The notes under the pieces were generated by a model, which was given only the letters and a program-made list of their open reading frames with translations, had not been told where the DNA came from and made no database searches. Below, in pieces: positions 16,794 to 25,211 of a DNA stretch of 49,573 bases. This DNA is from Caldilineaceae bacterium. GTDB lineage: Bacteria > Chloroflexota > Anaerolineae > Caldilineales > Caldilineaceae. How positions within the stretch are numbered: position 1 is the first letter of the stretch; every line of letters begins with the position of its first letter. The DNA is taken from assembly GCA_026708085.1 (NCBI GenBank), contig JAPOVP010000004.1, positions 1 through 49,573 on the forward strand, read 5' to 3'. The position numbers and the translations under genes are program-made.

Positions 16794-18029
16794 CTATGGA
16801 ATCAGTCCTTTGGCGCGAAAGGCGGTGGCGAGGCGACGGATCCCTTCCTTGATCTCATCAGGCTGGTTGTAGCCGAAGCAGAGGCGTGCGCAGTTCTTTC
16901 CGGAGACGCCGTCGGGGGCAAAGTTTGGGCCCGGGAGATAGCCGACGTCGTACTCTTCGAGAATGTCGTCGCGGACGGCGACCAGGTCGACGTGCTCGGG
17001 GAGCTGCAGCCAGATGAAGAGCCCACCCTGCGGACGGCTCCAGGTGGCGCCGCTGCCGCTGAAGTTTTCGTCGAGCGCGTCGAGGATGGCGTCGCGGCGG
17101 TCTTTCTGGATATCGTTGATTTCCTCGACGTGGCTGTAGAGATGGGTGGTGGAGAAACGATGGACGGCCCATGAGGCGAAGGTGTTTACGGAGCCGCCGC
17201 TTTTGGCGCCGATGGCGTGTTCGAGGAACTGCCGCGGGCCGGTCAGATAGCCTAGCCTCATGCCGGGCGCGATGATTTTGGAGAAGGAGGCGACGTAGAG
17301 CACGCGGCCGGTCTCGTCGAGAGAATGGAGCGAGGTAACGTCGTTGCCCTCGTAGCGCAGGTCGACGTAGCAGTCGTCTTCGAGGATGGGCACGTCGTAC
17401 TGCTGGGAGAGGGCGACCAGGGCTTTGCGGCGGGCGAGGGTCATGGTCCAGCCCTGTGGGTTCTGGAAAGTGGGTACAGTGTAGATGAACTTGGGCTTTT
17501 TGCCCTCGGCGCTGGCGGTGGTGATGGCTTCTTCGATGGCGGCGGGGATCATGCCCTCTTCATCGGTGGCGACTCCGCGCAGGTCGGCGCGAAAACGGCG
17601 AAGGGTATTGAGGGTGCCGGCGTAGACGAAATCCTCGGTGAGGACGACATCGCCGGGATCGAGGAGTGTCTCGGCGACCATGTGGATGGGCTGGCTGGAG
17701 CCGTCGGCGAGGATGATGTCGTCGGCGGTCACGTTGATGGCTCTGTCGCGTTGCAGCTTGGCGGCCACGAACTCGCGCAGGGGCGTGTAGCCCTGGGGAT
17801 TGGCGTAGAGGGAGAGGTCACCGCCCTCCTCATCCATTGCCTGCTTCAGGCCATCGAGAAGCCCATCCAGAGGCAGAGAGCCGGGATCGGGATAGGCGAC
17901 GGCGAAGTCGTAACGGCCGCGTTTCCCCGCGCCCAGGCCCTTGGGTTCAGCGGCATTGCGGGCGTACATTCCCGCCCAGGTGAACTGCTCTGCGGGTTGG
18001 CTGCCTGAGCGCTGATTGTTGGTTGACAT
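16794..18029 (-). CDS. PLP-dependent aminotransferase (class I, LysN/Aro8-like)
   Basis: 411 residues of a fold-type I aminotransferase. Motifs in order: NPQGYTPLRE near 77, the conserved YTVPTFQNPQGWTM region near 183-196 (typical of the 2-aminoadipate/MocR-like group), the PLP Asp in LEDDCY near 217-221, and the Schiff-base Lys about 251 in ASFSKIIAPGMRLGY. No DNA-binding domain precedes it, so it is an enzyme, not a MocR regulator. ATG start with GGAG eight bases upstream. First gene of the group with PhyH and GNAT proteins. The amino donor and acceptor cannot be read from the sequence. Confidence 0.92.
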   Translation of the reverse strand: MSTNNQRSGSQPAEQFTWAGMYARNAAEPKGLGAGKRGRYDFAVAYPDPGSLPLDGLLDGLKQAMDEEGGDLSLYANPQGYTPLREFVAAKLQRDRAINVTADDIILADGSSQPIHMVAETLLDPGDVVLTEDFVYAGTLNTLRRFRADLRGVATDEEGMIPAAIEEAITTASAEGKKPKFIYTVPTFQNPQGWTMTLARRKALVALSQQYDVPILEDDCYVDLRYEGNDVTSLHSLDETGRVLYVASFSKIIAPGMRLGYLTGPRQFLEHAIGAKSGGSVNTFASWAVHRFSTTHLYSHVEEINDIQKDRRDAILDALDENFSGSGATWSRPQGGLFIWLQLPEHVDLVAVRDDILEEYDVGYLPGPNFAPDGVSGKNCARLCFGYNQPDEIKEGIRRLATAFRAKGLIP

Positions 18030-18433
18030 GAGCGAATCTCCACTGTCGTGTAATCGGGAGGTGGATCAGATTTGAGGTAGGGAAAGGGTACCCGTCAACA
18101 GACAAAAATGCAATTGTGCGACGCTGTGCGCAGTTGTGTTGGTGGACTGAAACGGGGATAATGCGGAACTGCAGTGGTTAGCGGTTAGAGACGACAGGGA
18201 GGGCGGACACTGTTGGCTAGACACGAAGCTGGAGAAGAGTGAACACGGTGGGTAAACCCGAGGGGGCGTTGCGGGGGGAACCCCCGCACAAGGGAGGGCC
18301 GAAGGCCCGACCGCCCAGAAAAGCGAGGAGAGAGTGAAGAGGAGTGAGGCGTGAGGACAGCCTGCGCCAGGCTCACTCCGGGTTTGGAATTGACTTTGGC
18401 GGAATGGTTACGACGAGACAAGGAATGGGCCTG
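18030..18433. other. Divergent intergenic region with repeat copy
   Basis: Between the aminotransferase (minus) and the aminomutase-like gene (plus). 18171-18188 holds a short CAGTGGT/TAGCGGT heptamer. 18262-18338 holds a GC-rich dispersed repeat with a purine-rich tail (separate entry). SD-like AAGGA at 18420-18424 precedes the aminomutase-like start. No gene seen. Confidence 0.5.
18262..18345 (+). repeat. Dispersed repeat, copy 2 (hairpin plus purine tail)
   Basis: The GC-rich hairpin element, GCGGGGGGAACCCCCGC then GGGCCGAAGGCCC, matches copies at 12771, 42514 and 49519, but the palindrome P is missing. Behind it is a purine-rich tail containing AGGAGAGAGTGAA (18326-18338) and AGAGGAGTGAG. 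The same tail follows the hairpin at 42571, and the 13-mer occurs twice inside the decarboxylase gene at 45036 and 45057. Confidence 0.8.
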
Positions 18434-19723
18434 ATGACGACCTTTGATGGTTCGAGACAACTGATCGCCGATGCGTCGCAGCATCTGCCCGGCGGGGTGA
18501 ACAGCAACTACCGGCTGGGGGTAGCGCCGACGCCGCTGGTTTTCGAGCGCGGCGAGGGGGCTTACCTGTACGACGCGGACGGCAACCGGCTGATTGATTA
18601 CTATTTGGGCATGGGTCCGATGATCCTGGGGCACAACCCGGCGCCGGTGCTGGAGGCAGTGCAGGAGCAACTCGGTTCGGGCATTCTCTACGCGGGGCAG
18701 AGCCGGATCGAGCAGGAGGCGGCGAGGATGGTGTGCGAGATGGTGCCGTGCGCGGAGCGGGTACGTTTCAGCTGCGCGGGCAGTGAGGTGGTGCAGGCGG
18801 TGATCCGGCTGGCGCGGGCGGCGACGCAGCGTTCGGTGATCATCAAGTTCGAGGGGCACTACCACGGTTGGATGGACAATATACTGTGGAGCATCGCGCC
18901 GACCGCGGAGGAGTACGGCCCCGAGGAGGCGCCGAACGCCATTCCCGCGAGCGCGGGGCAGGACCTGCAGGCCGGGTTGCACACGGAGGTGTTGCCGTGG
19001 AACAACCTGGAGTTGCTGGAGAAGCGGCTCGAGCGCGGGGATGTGGCGGGCGTGATCATGGAGCCGGCGATGTGTAACACGAGCACCGTATTTCCGGGTG
19101 ACGGTTACCTGGAAGGTGTGCGGAGGGCGTGCACGGACACGGGCACGGTGTTGATATTTGACGAGGTGATCACCGGCTTTCGGGTTGCGCCGGGGGGTGC
19201 GCAGGCCCATTTTGGGGTGACGCCGGACCTGGCGACCTTCGGTAAGGCGATTGCGAGCGGTTTTCCGGTCTCCTGCTTTGCCGGGCGCGCGGAGTTGATG
19301 GAGTTGTTTGCGAGTGGGGGTGTGATGCACGGCGGCACATTCAACGGGCATCCGGCGTGCATGGCGGCGCTGGTGGCGACGCTGGGGGAACTGGAGAAGC
19401 CGGAGACGTTCGCTGCGCTCGACAGGCAGGGGACGCGGCTGATGGAGGGCATCGGGGAGGCGCTGGACGCGGCGGACATCCAGGCGCGGGTGGAAGGATT
19501 CCCCCAGATCTTCCACGTGGGATTCGGCGTGGAGGGGGAGGTCACCGACTATCGCAGCTCACTGCAGGCGGATAAGGAACGCTACGTGCGCTTCACGGAG
19601 GCGCTGCACTACCGGGGCGTGCGTGCGCTGGAACGGGGGGCGTGGTTCCTGTCGACTGCGCATACGGCGGACGTGGTCGACGAGACGGTGGCTGCGGTGG
19701 CCGCGGTGGCGCGGGAGATCTGA
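18434..19723 (+). CDS. Glutamate-1-semialdehyde aminomutase-like class III aminotransferase
   Basis: About 429 residues with the GSAM layout: QHLPGGVNSNYR at the start, RFSCAGSEVVQAVIRLAR (the SxxGSE site) near 112-128, EGHYHGW near 140-146, PLP Asp about 243 in FDEVITGFR, and catalytic Lys about 271 in TFGKAIASGFP. The family includes tetrapyrrole-making HemL and many other class III aminotransferases; no other haem gene is near, so a HemL role is not shown. Start ATG 18434 has AAGGA nine bases upstream; an in-frame start at 18344 lies in repeat DNA. Confidence 0.85.
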   Translation: MTTFDGSRQLIADASQHLPGGVNSNYRLGVAPTPLVFERGEGAYLYDADGNRLIDYYLGMGPMILGHNPAPVLEAVQEQLGSGILYAGQSRIEQEAARMVCEMVPCAERVRFSCAGSEVVQAVIRLARAATQRSVIIKFEGHYHGWMDNILWSIAPTAEEYGPEEAPNAIPASAGQDLQAGLHTEVLPWNNLELLEKRLERGDVAGVIMEPAMCNTSTVFPGDGYLEGVRRACTDTGTVLIFDEVITGFRVAPGGAQAHFGVTPDLATFGKAIASGFPVSCFAGRAELMELFASGGVMHGGTFNGHPACMAALVATLGELEKPETFAALDRQGTRLMEGIGEALDAADIQARVEGFPQIFHVGFGVEGEVTDYRSSLQADKERYVRFTEALHYRGVRALERGAWFLSTAHTADVVDETVAAVAAVAREI

Positions 19724-19731
19724 AGCTGTAG

Positions 19732-20649
19732 CTAGTGGTCAGTATCTTTCCAATAGAGTTCCTTTAAGCGGCGGATGTATTCGCGGTCGCGTTTTTCGAC
19801 GGCCTCTTCGAAGTTGTCGGGGTCCAGGAACCAGGGCTGGGCTTTCAGCATCTGCTCGCGGAGTTTTTCGTTTTCGATGGCGCGGGGATTGCGTGCGTCT
19901 TCGGGCCATTTCCAGATGCCGGCCAGGTCGTAGTGCAGGAACGGGCCTTCGTGGGGCATGCGGAAGCCGAAGGTGGAGACGATTCCCAGCTCGATATCCT
20001 CTGCGCTGGCCATGCCTTCGGCCCACAGCTGGCTGGCCTCCCTCGCCATCGCGTGCTGAATCCGGTTGACCAGATATCCTGATTTCTCCCCGCGCACACG
20101 GATGGGGATTTTGCGCGCGCTGCTCAGCAGTTCGCAGGTGAGCTCGAAGGATTCGTCGGTGGCACCCGGCACTTTGGCGACCTCGACGCCGGGGACGATG
20201 TGCGGCGGGGCGAAGTAGTGGGTGAGCACCAGCTTGTCCTGGCGACGGGCGTGCACCCCGATGTCGCTGAGCAGGAGGCGCGAGGTGTTGCTGGCGATGA
20301 TGGTGTGGGGCGGGCAGAGTTCGTCGAGTTGCTTGAACAGGTCCTGTTTGTCGGGCAGCCGCTCGACTATCACCTCGGTGATGAAGTCGCTCTGTGCAGC
20401 CAGTTGCGCCAGATCGGTGGTGGTGGTGATGCGGGCGAGCGTTTCCTGGGCGCGGGGCTGCGTGATCAGTTCGCCTTCGACGAAGAGCTGGAGGGCATGA
20501 GTGATGTTGGCCCTGGTCCCGGCCAGTACTTCGTCGGACAGGTCGCTGATGATAGTGGGGTAGCCCCAGAGCGCGAAGTTGATGGCGATGCCGAAGCCCA
20601 TGGTGCCGCCGCCGACGACGCCGACGGTTTTGATGTCGGATAGCTGCAT
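19732..20649 (-). CDS. 3-hydroxyacyl-CoA dehydrogenase / L-gulonate dehydrogenase-like
   Basis: NAD-dependent dehydrogenase of the HADH/lambda-crystallin family, 305 residues. Rossmann loop GVVGGGTMGFGIA at 10-22. Catalytic set visible as Ser120-Asn121 (ASNTSRL), His144 (LTHYFAPP), Glu156 (PGVEVA) and Asn194 (YLVNRIQ). Single-domain members of this size include L-gulonate 3-dehydrogenases as well as fatty-acid enzymes. The gene follows the GH32/DinB/Gfo-Idh-MocA cluster on the same strand (66-bp gap), so a sugar-acid substrate is as plausible as an acyl-CoA. ATG start with GGAG upstream. Confidence 0.85.
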   Translation of the reverse strand: MQLSDIKTVGVVGGGTMGFGIAINFALWGYPTIISDLSDEVLAGTRANITHALQLFVEGELITQPRAQETLARITTTTDLAQLAAQSDFITEVIVERLPDKQDLFKQLDELCPPHTIIASNTSRLLLSDIGVHARRQDKLVLTHYFAPPHIVPGVEVAKVPGATDESFELTCELLSSARKIPIRVRGEKSGYLVNRIQHAMAREASQLWAEGMASAEDIELGIVSTFGFRMPHEGPFLHYDLAGIWKWPEDARNPRAIENEKLREQMLKAQPWFLDPDNFEEAVEKRDREYIRRLKELYWKDTDH

Positions 20650-20715
20650 TGTTTTTTCTCCAGATTTCAGCGGCCAGCGGCTGGCAGGGCTTCAACGATC
20701 ACTGCCAACTGATCG

Positions 20716-21195
20716 CTAATTCTTGCCGTTCGCGATCGCCAGTTCGTACAGCGGCTCAAGTTGGCCCACATGGAAGGCCTCGTGGAAGACCAGGTAGAAG
20801 TGCAGCCGCTGATCGACGGTGACGCCCCGTTCCTCATCCAATATTTCATCCAAACGGGATTCCGGCATCTTTTCGAGCGCGGCGACGACCCGGTCGGAGA
20901 GATCATCGAGACGCGCGAGGATGGTTTCCAGCGGGATGGCTTTGTCGGGGTCGGTCAGCGGTTCGGAGCCGAAGCCGTAAATGGCGAATTCGTCCTCGTC
21001 GGGCTTGGTGACACCGTCGATGACGCCGAGGTATTGCTCCCGATAGACCATGATGTGGCCGAGGATCCAGTTCATGCAGTTGGCGGGGATGGGCAGCTGC
21101 AACATGCTGTCGGCATGGGTCAGGCCCTCCGTCTTCTGCTTGATGTAGTTGTTGGCGGTCCCGAGCATGTTGACATACAGGGTTGGGCTGTGCAC
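20716..21195 (-). CDS. DinB-family protein, copy a
   Basis: A four-helix DinB/YfiT-like metalloprotein of about 159 residues. Putative metal ligands, numbered from a TTG two codons upstream, are His49 (NWILGH), His140 and His144 (FHEAFHVGQL). Start: GTG at 21195, with GGAG six bases upstream, gives a length matching copy b; the upstream TTG at 21201 is too close to the ribosome-binding site. Members include thiol-transferases and maleylpyruvate isomerase-like enzymes; no function is assigned here. This gene and the GH32 gene before it are a duplicate of 23003-25136. Confidence 0.85.
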   Translation of the reverse strand: MHSPTLYVNMLGTANNYIKQKTEGLTHADSMLQLPIPANCMNWILGHIMVYREQYLGVIDGVTKPDEDEFAIYGFGSEPLTDPDKAIPLETILARLDDLSDRVVAALEKMPESRLDEILDEERGVTVDQRLHFYLVFHEAFHVGQLEPLYELAIANGKN

Positions 21196-21234
21196 AAGCA
21201 ACTCCTTTCATTACAAGATCTGATGGGTTTTTCG

Positions 21235-21260
21235 CAGTGGCCACGGGTCACTGGCCGCTG
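21235..21260 (-). other. Hairpin between GH32 copy a and DinB copy a
   Basis: CAGTGGCCA / TGGCCGCTG, a 9-bp stem with one mismatch, lies just behind the GH32 stop codon. It has no T-run and may affect mRNA stability. The equivalent spacer in the other duplicate (23480-23531) lacks it, so the spacers are not part of the duplicated identity. Confidence 0.4.
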
Positions 21261-21268
21261 ACCACTTG

Positions 21269-22942
21269 TCATGCATAGATATTCTTCATCTGCCACGCCT
21301 CGAGGGAAACGACGCGGGCGTCCTGTCCTTGTGAGCGCAGCGAGACGCCGACGCTGTCTTCCCGCTCGGGGTAGACGCGCATGGCCACGCACTGCCTGCT
21401 GTTGACGAAGACTTCGACGACGCTGCGATCGACGAAAACTCTGAGGCGCAGAGGCTCATCCCTTTCGATGAAGACCGGCCCGGTCTCGGGCGCCCGCGAG
21501 AGAACATCAGGCGCGAGGGAGGCGTAGGCGGAGTCTATGGTGATGAGGCCGTCGGTGGCGGCGACGGACAGGCCTTGCGGATCGTAGACGGGGAACGATG
21601 AGGACCCGGTGGCGCTGCGGCTGCTGGTTGCGGCGGTCAGCCTGGCCTGCTGCGCACCTTCGAAGCGTTCCCAGTCGCGGAAGCCGCGCTCGCGATAGAA
21701 GGCGATGCGGGTGTACTCCTCTTTGCCGGGGGAGCGCAGCACGTTCAACTCGACCATCGGTGCGTCGTTGGTCTCGATCTCCGCTATCAGCTCGATCGCG
21801 TTGCCCCTGATGCTTCCCAGAACGATCTCCTGATTGGCAGGCAGGGTCATGTCGGTGATCTGGCGGTGCTCACTGCGCAGTGATTCGATGTTCCCCGCGG
21901 GTTCGACCAGGAGCGTGTCGCGGCCGATCTTGTCGGTGCCTTGCAGGGTCAACCGCCGCGGCAGCGTCATGATCTGGTTCCAACCTGCGGTGGGCTTGGC
22001 CGGGTTCATGTTGAAAATGACGTTGACGCCGCCTTTGCCGTCGGGCGTTGCCGATGGTGCATGGACGCCGCCCGGCTCAGAAGCACCGAAGTTGAAAACA
22101 TGGTGTGAGGTGACGACAAACTTGTCGCGTTCGGCTTCGTAGTCGCCCAACAGGGCCCGCCCGCCGCTCATGTGGCTGTAGAAGAGGAGGATGTGGCGGT
22201 CGCCGATCGGCCAGAAATAAGGGCAGGCGCCGTCGTCGCCGACGAGGGTGAAGCGATCGCCTTCCACAAACGGGTGCAGATATTCCCAGTCGACCAGGTT
22301 GGGCGAGCGGAAGAGGAAGTTGGCGCGCGTGCGCCGGCCGGAGGCTGCGTGGGGCAGGGTACTGCCGGAAAGGGCGTAGTAGTGGTCCCCTTTCTTCCAG
22401 ATGCAGGGATCGAAGACGCGGTAGGGGAGAGGCGAGCCGTCGGCGCTGGCCTTGGGTATGACCGGCGCGCCGGTGAGCTTTTCCCAGTTGAGCAGCAGCG
22501 GATCGTGCGAAACGGCCACCATGTTGCCGACCTTGGTGCCATGATAGATTGCGATAACTCGATCCTCTTCGACCAGCGCCGCGCCGGAATAGCAGCGTTC
22601 CTCCGGATTGGGGTAGATGGCGTAGGGAAGGTCCTGCCAGTGGATGAGATCATCGCTGATGGCGTGGCCCCAGTGTTGACGCGGGTCTTCTGGCGGGCAG
22701 GCCTGATAGAAGAGATGCCAGCGGTCCTGCCAGAAACAGAGTCCGTTGGGATCGTTGAGCGTGTTTTCCGGGTTGACGTAGTGGTAGATGGGCCGGTGGG
22801 GGTCGCCTTCGTAGCGTTTGCGATAGGCATGCAGCCGCTGCAACAGGGGGTTCGCTTCGAGCGCGGCCTCCTGTTCGGCCAGGGTCTCAGGGAAACTGTA
22901 CTTGGGCACAAGGGAGGTGTTGTCGGTTCTTTCGGCACCCAT
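21269..22942 (-). CDS. GH32-family glycoside hydrolase, copy a (altered active site)
   Basis: 557 residues with the five-blade-propeller plus C-terminal beta-sandwich layout of beta-fructosidases. The nucleophile motif is LNDPNGL (Asp64; usual WMNDPNG). The second motif, normally FRDP, reads VFDPCIW (Asp178 kept, Arg replaced by Phe). The third, normally WECP with the acid/base Glu, reads GACPYFW (Glu replaced by Ala239). The C-terminal domain has LRVFVDRSVVEVFVNSRQCV. It therefore belongs to GH32 by fold, but activity on fructans or sucrose cannot be assumed. Compared with copy b it has about 20 extra residues near 440-460. ATG 22942 with AAGGAA upstream. Confidence 0.88.
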   Translation of the reverse strand: MGAERTDNTSLVPKYSFPETLAEQEAALEANPLLQRLHAYRKRYEGDPHRPIYHYVNPENTLNDPNGLCFWQDRWHLFYQACPPEDPRQHWGHAISDDLIHWQDLPYAIYPNPEERCYSGAALVEEDRVIAIYHGTKVGNMVAVSHDPLLLNWEKLTGAPVIPKASADGSPLPYRVFDPCIWKKGDHYYALSGSTLPHAASGRRTRANFLFRSPNLVDWEYLHPFVEGDRFTLVGDDGACPYFWPIGDRHILLFYSHMSGGRALLGDYEAERDKFVVTSHHVFNFGASEPGGVHAPSATPDGKGGVNVIFNMNPAKPTAGWNQIMTLPRRLTLQGTDKIGRDTLLVEPAGNIESLRSEHRQITDMTLPANQEIVLGSIRGNAIELIAEIETNDAPMVELNVLRSPGKEEYTRIAFYRERGFRDWERFEGAQQARLTAATSSRSATGSSSFPVYDPQGLSVAATDGLITIDSAYASLAPDVLSRAPETGPVFIERDEPLRLRVFVDRSVVEVFVNSRQCVAMRVYPEREDSVGVSLRSQGQDARVVSLEAWQMKNIYA

Positions 22943-23002
22943 GGATGTTGTATTCCTTCCGCGGCTCCTTGTGCAGTCCAGGTCAGCGGCGACGGACTAT
23001 TG

Positions 23003-23479
23003 TCAGGAACGGTTCTTGAGCGCCAACTCGTACAGCGGTTCAAGCTGGCCCACGTGGTAAGCCTCGTGGTAGACGAGATTGAAGTGCAGCCGCTGGCCCA
23101 CGGTGACACTGTGCTCCTCGTCGAGCATTTCATCCAGGCGGGACTCCGGCATCTTTTCGAGCGCGGCGCCGATCTGTTCGGAGAGATCGTCGAGACGCGC
23201 GAGCAGTGTGTCGAGCGGGATGGCTTTGTCGGGATCGGTCATCGGTTCGGAGCCGAATCCGTAGAGGGCGAACTCGTCCTCGTCGGGCTTGCTGACACCG
23301 TCGATATTGCCGAGGCACTGCATGCGATAGACCATGAGATGGCCGAGGATCCAGTTCATGCAGTTGCCGGGGAAGGGCAGCTGCAACATGCTGTCGGCGT
23401 GGGTCAGGCCCTCGGTTTTCTGCTTGATTACGTAGTTGCTCGTCCCCAGCATGTTGACGTACAGCGTTGGCAAGTCCAT
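23003..23479 (-). CDS. DinB-family protein, copy b
   Basis: 158 residues, clearly a paralogue of the protein at 20716-21195 along its whole length. The same His ligands are present (NWILGHL, YHEAYHVGQL). ATG start at 23479 with AAGGAA upstream. It lies 52 bp behind GH32 copy b. DinB proteins coordinate a metal with three His and often use small thiols; the partner here is unknown. Retention of both copies next to a GH32 gene suggests a shared job. Confidence 0.87.
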   Translation of the reverse strand: MDLPTLYVNMLGTSNYVIKQKTEGLTHADSMLQLPFPGNCMNWILGHLMVYRMQCLGNIDGVSKPDEDEFALYGFGSEPMTDPDKAIPLDTLLARLDDLSEQIGAALEKMPESRLDEMLDEEHSVTVGQRLHFNLVYHEAYHVGQLEPLYELALKNRS

Positions 23480-23531
23480 AGTTTGATTCCTTCACGGCAA
23501 TGTCGGGCGATTGATTTGCGATCGCCGCAGA

Positions 23532-25136
23532 TTACTTATAGATGTCTTCCATCTGCCACGCTTCGAGCGAGACGACGCGGGCTTCCTGGCCCTGCGCGCG
23601 CATCGAGACGCCAACGCTGTCCTCGCGGTCGGGGTAGACGCGCATGGCTACGCACTGCTTGCCGTTGACAAAGACTTCGACGACGCTGCGGTCGACGAAG
23701 ACTCTGAGGCGCAGCGGCTCATTTCTTTCGAGGAAGACGGGTCCGGTCTCGGGCGCACGCGAACGGACGTCGGGCGATAGGGATGAGTAGGAGGAGTCGA
23801 TGGAGATGAGGCTGTCGGTGGCGGCGGCGAGCTTGTCCCGCTGCCAGCCCTGGTAGCGCTCCCAGTCGCGAAAGCCGCGCTCGCGGTAGAAGGCGATGCG
23901 GGTGAACTCCTCTTTGCCGGGGGAGCGCAGCACGTTCAGCTCGACCATCGGCGCGTCGTTGGTCTCGATCTCCGCCATCAGCTCGATGGCGTTGCCCCGG
24001 ATGCTACCGAGGACGATCTCCTGGTTGGCGGGCAGGACCATATCGGTGATCTGGCGGTGTTCACTGCGCAGTGACTCGACGTCCCCGGCCGGCTCGACGA
24101 GGAGCGTGTCGCGGCCGATCTTGTCGGTGCCCTGCAGGGTCAGGCGCCGGGGCAGCGTCATGATCTGGTTCCAGCCTTCGGTTGGCTTGGCCGGGTTCAT
24201 GTTGAAGATGACGTTGACGCCGCCCTTGCCGTCGGGCGTTGCTGACGGGGCATGCACGCCGCCGGGACCGAAGGCGCCGAAGTTGAAGTCGTGCTGTGAG
24301 GTGACGACAAACTTGTCGCGCTCGGTGTCGTAGTCGCCCAGAAGGGCCTGACCGCCGCTCATGTGGCTGAAGAAGAGGAGGATGTGGCGGTCACCGATCG
24401 GCCAGAAGTAGGGGCAGGCGCCGTCGTCTCCGACAAGCGTGAAGATGTCGTCTTCCACGAACGGGTGCAAATAGTCCCAGTCGACCAGGTTGGGCGAGCG
24501 GAAGAGGAAGTTGGCGCGCGTGCGTTTGCCGGAGGCCTTGTGCGGCAGAGTGCCGCCGGAGAGGGCGTAATAGTGATCGCCTTTCTTCCAGATGCAGGGA
24601 TCGAAGACGCGGTAGGGAAGCGGTGAGCCGTCGTCGCTGGCGATGGGTATGACGGGCGCGCCGGTGAGCTTCTCCCAGTTGAGCAGGAGCGGGTCGTGCG
24701 AGACGGCGACCATGTTGCCGACCTTGGTGCCGTGATAGATGGCGATTACACGGTCCTCTTCGACGAGCGTTGCGCCCGAGTAGCAGCATTCCTCCGGGTT
24801 GGGGTAGATGGCGTAGGGCAGGTCGCGCCAGTGGATGAGGTCGTCGCTGACGGCGTGGCCCCAGTGCTGGCGGGGGTCTTCGGGGGGATAGGCCTGGTAG
24901 AAGAGGTGCCAACGGTCCTGCCAGAAGCAGAGGCCGTTGGGGTCGTTGAGCGTGTTTTCCGGGTTGACGTAGTGGTAGATGGGCCGGTGGGGGTCGCCCT
25001 CGTAGCGCTTGCGATAGGCGAGCAGGCGCTGCATCAGTGAGTTGGTCTCCAGCCTGGCCTCCTGCTCGGGCAAGGTATCGGGAAAGAGAAATTGGGGCAC
25101 CAGAGAGGTGTAGTCGTTTCTTTCGGCTTCGCTCAT
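23532..25136 (-). CDS. GH32-family glycoside hydrolase, copy b (altered active site)
   Basis: 534 residues, closely related to copy a at 21269-22942. The same motif changes are present: LNDPNGL (Asp65) kept, VFDP in place of FRDP (Asp179), and GACP in place of ECP. Because both copies share the substitutions, they predate the duplication and are not a copying error. The C-terminal sandwich contains LRVFVDRSVVEVFVNGKQCV. ATG 25136 with AAAGGAAT upstream. No signal peptide, so it is probably cytoplasmic. Sits 75 bp behind the Gfo/Idh/MocA gene. Confidence 0.88.
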   Translation of the reverse strand: MSEAERNDYTSLVPQFLFPDTLPEQEARLETNSLMQRLLAYRKRYEGDPHRPIYHYVNPENTLNDPNGLCFWQDRWHLFYQAYPPEDPRQHWGHAVSDDLIHWRDLPYAIYPNPEECCYSGATLVEEDRVIAIYHGTKVGNMVAVSHDPLLLNWEKLTGAPVIPIASDDGSPLPYRVFDPCIWKKGDHYYALSGGTLPHKASGKRTRANFLFRSPNLVDWDYLHPFVEDDIFTLVGDDGACPYFWPIGDRHILLFFSHMSGGQALLGDYDTERDKFVVTSQHDFNFGAFGPGGVHAPSATPDGKGGVNVIFNMNPAKPTEGWNQIMTLPRRLTLQGTDKIGRDTLLVEPAGDVESLRSEHRQITDMVLPANQEIVLGSIRGNAIELMAEIETNDAPMVELNVLRSPGKEEFTRIAFYRERGFRDWERYQGWQRDKLAAATDSLISIDSSYSSLSPDVRSRAPETGPVFLERNEPLRLRVFVDRSVVEVFVNGKQCVAMRVYPDREDSVGVSMRAQGQEARVVSLEAWQMEDIYK

Positions 25137-25211
25137 AGTTCTTGCATTCCTTTCAAGGCTGACAGGTGGTGATCGTTTACCTGTCGTGCCATGCAGCCTC
25201 GCGGCGGCTGG

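Noticed and set aside
18344..18433. An upstream in-frame start for the aminomutase-like gene
   Set aside because: The upstream part lies partly in the dispersed repeat tail and has no ribosome-binding site, while ATG 18434 does.
22172..23668. A long plus-strand frame across the GH32/DinB junction
   Set aside because: Antisense shadow; crosses two supported genes and their spacer, with no recognisable protein character.
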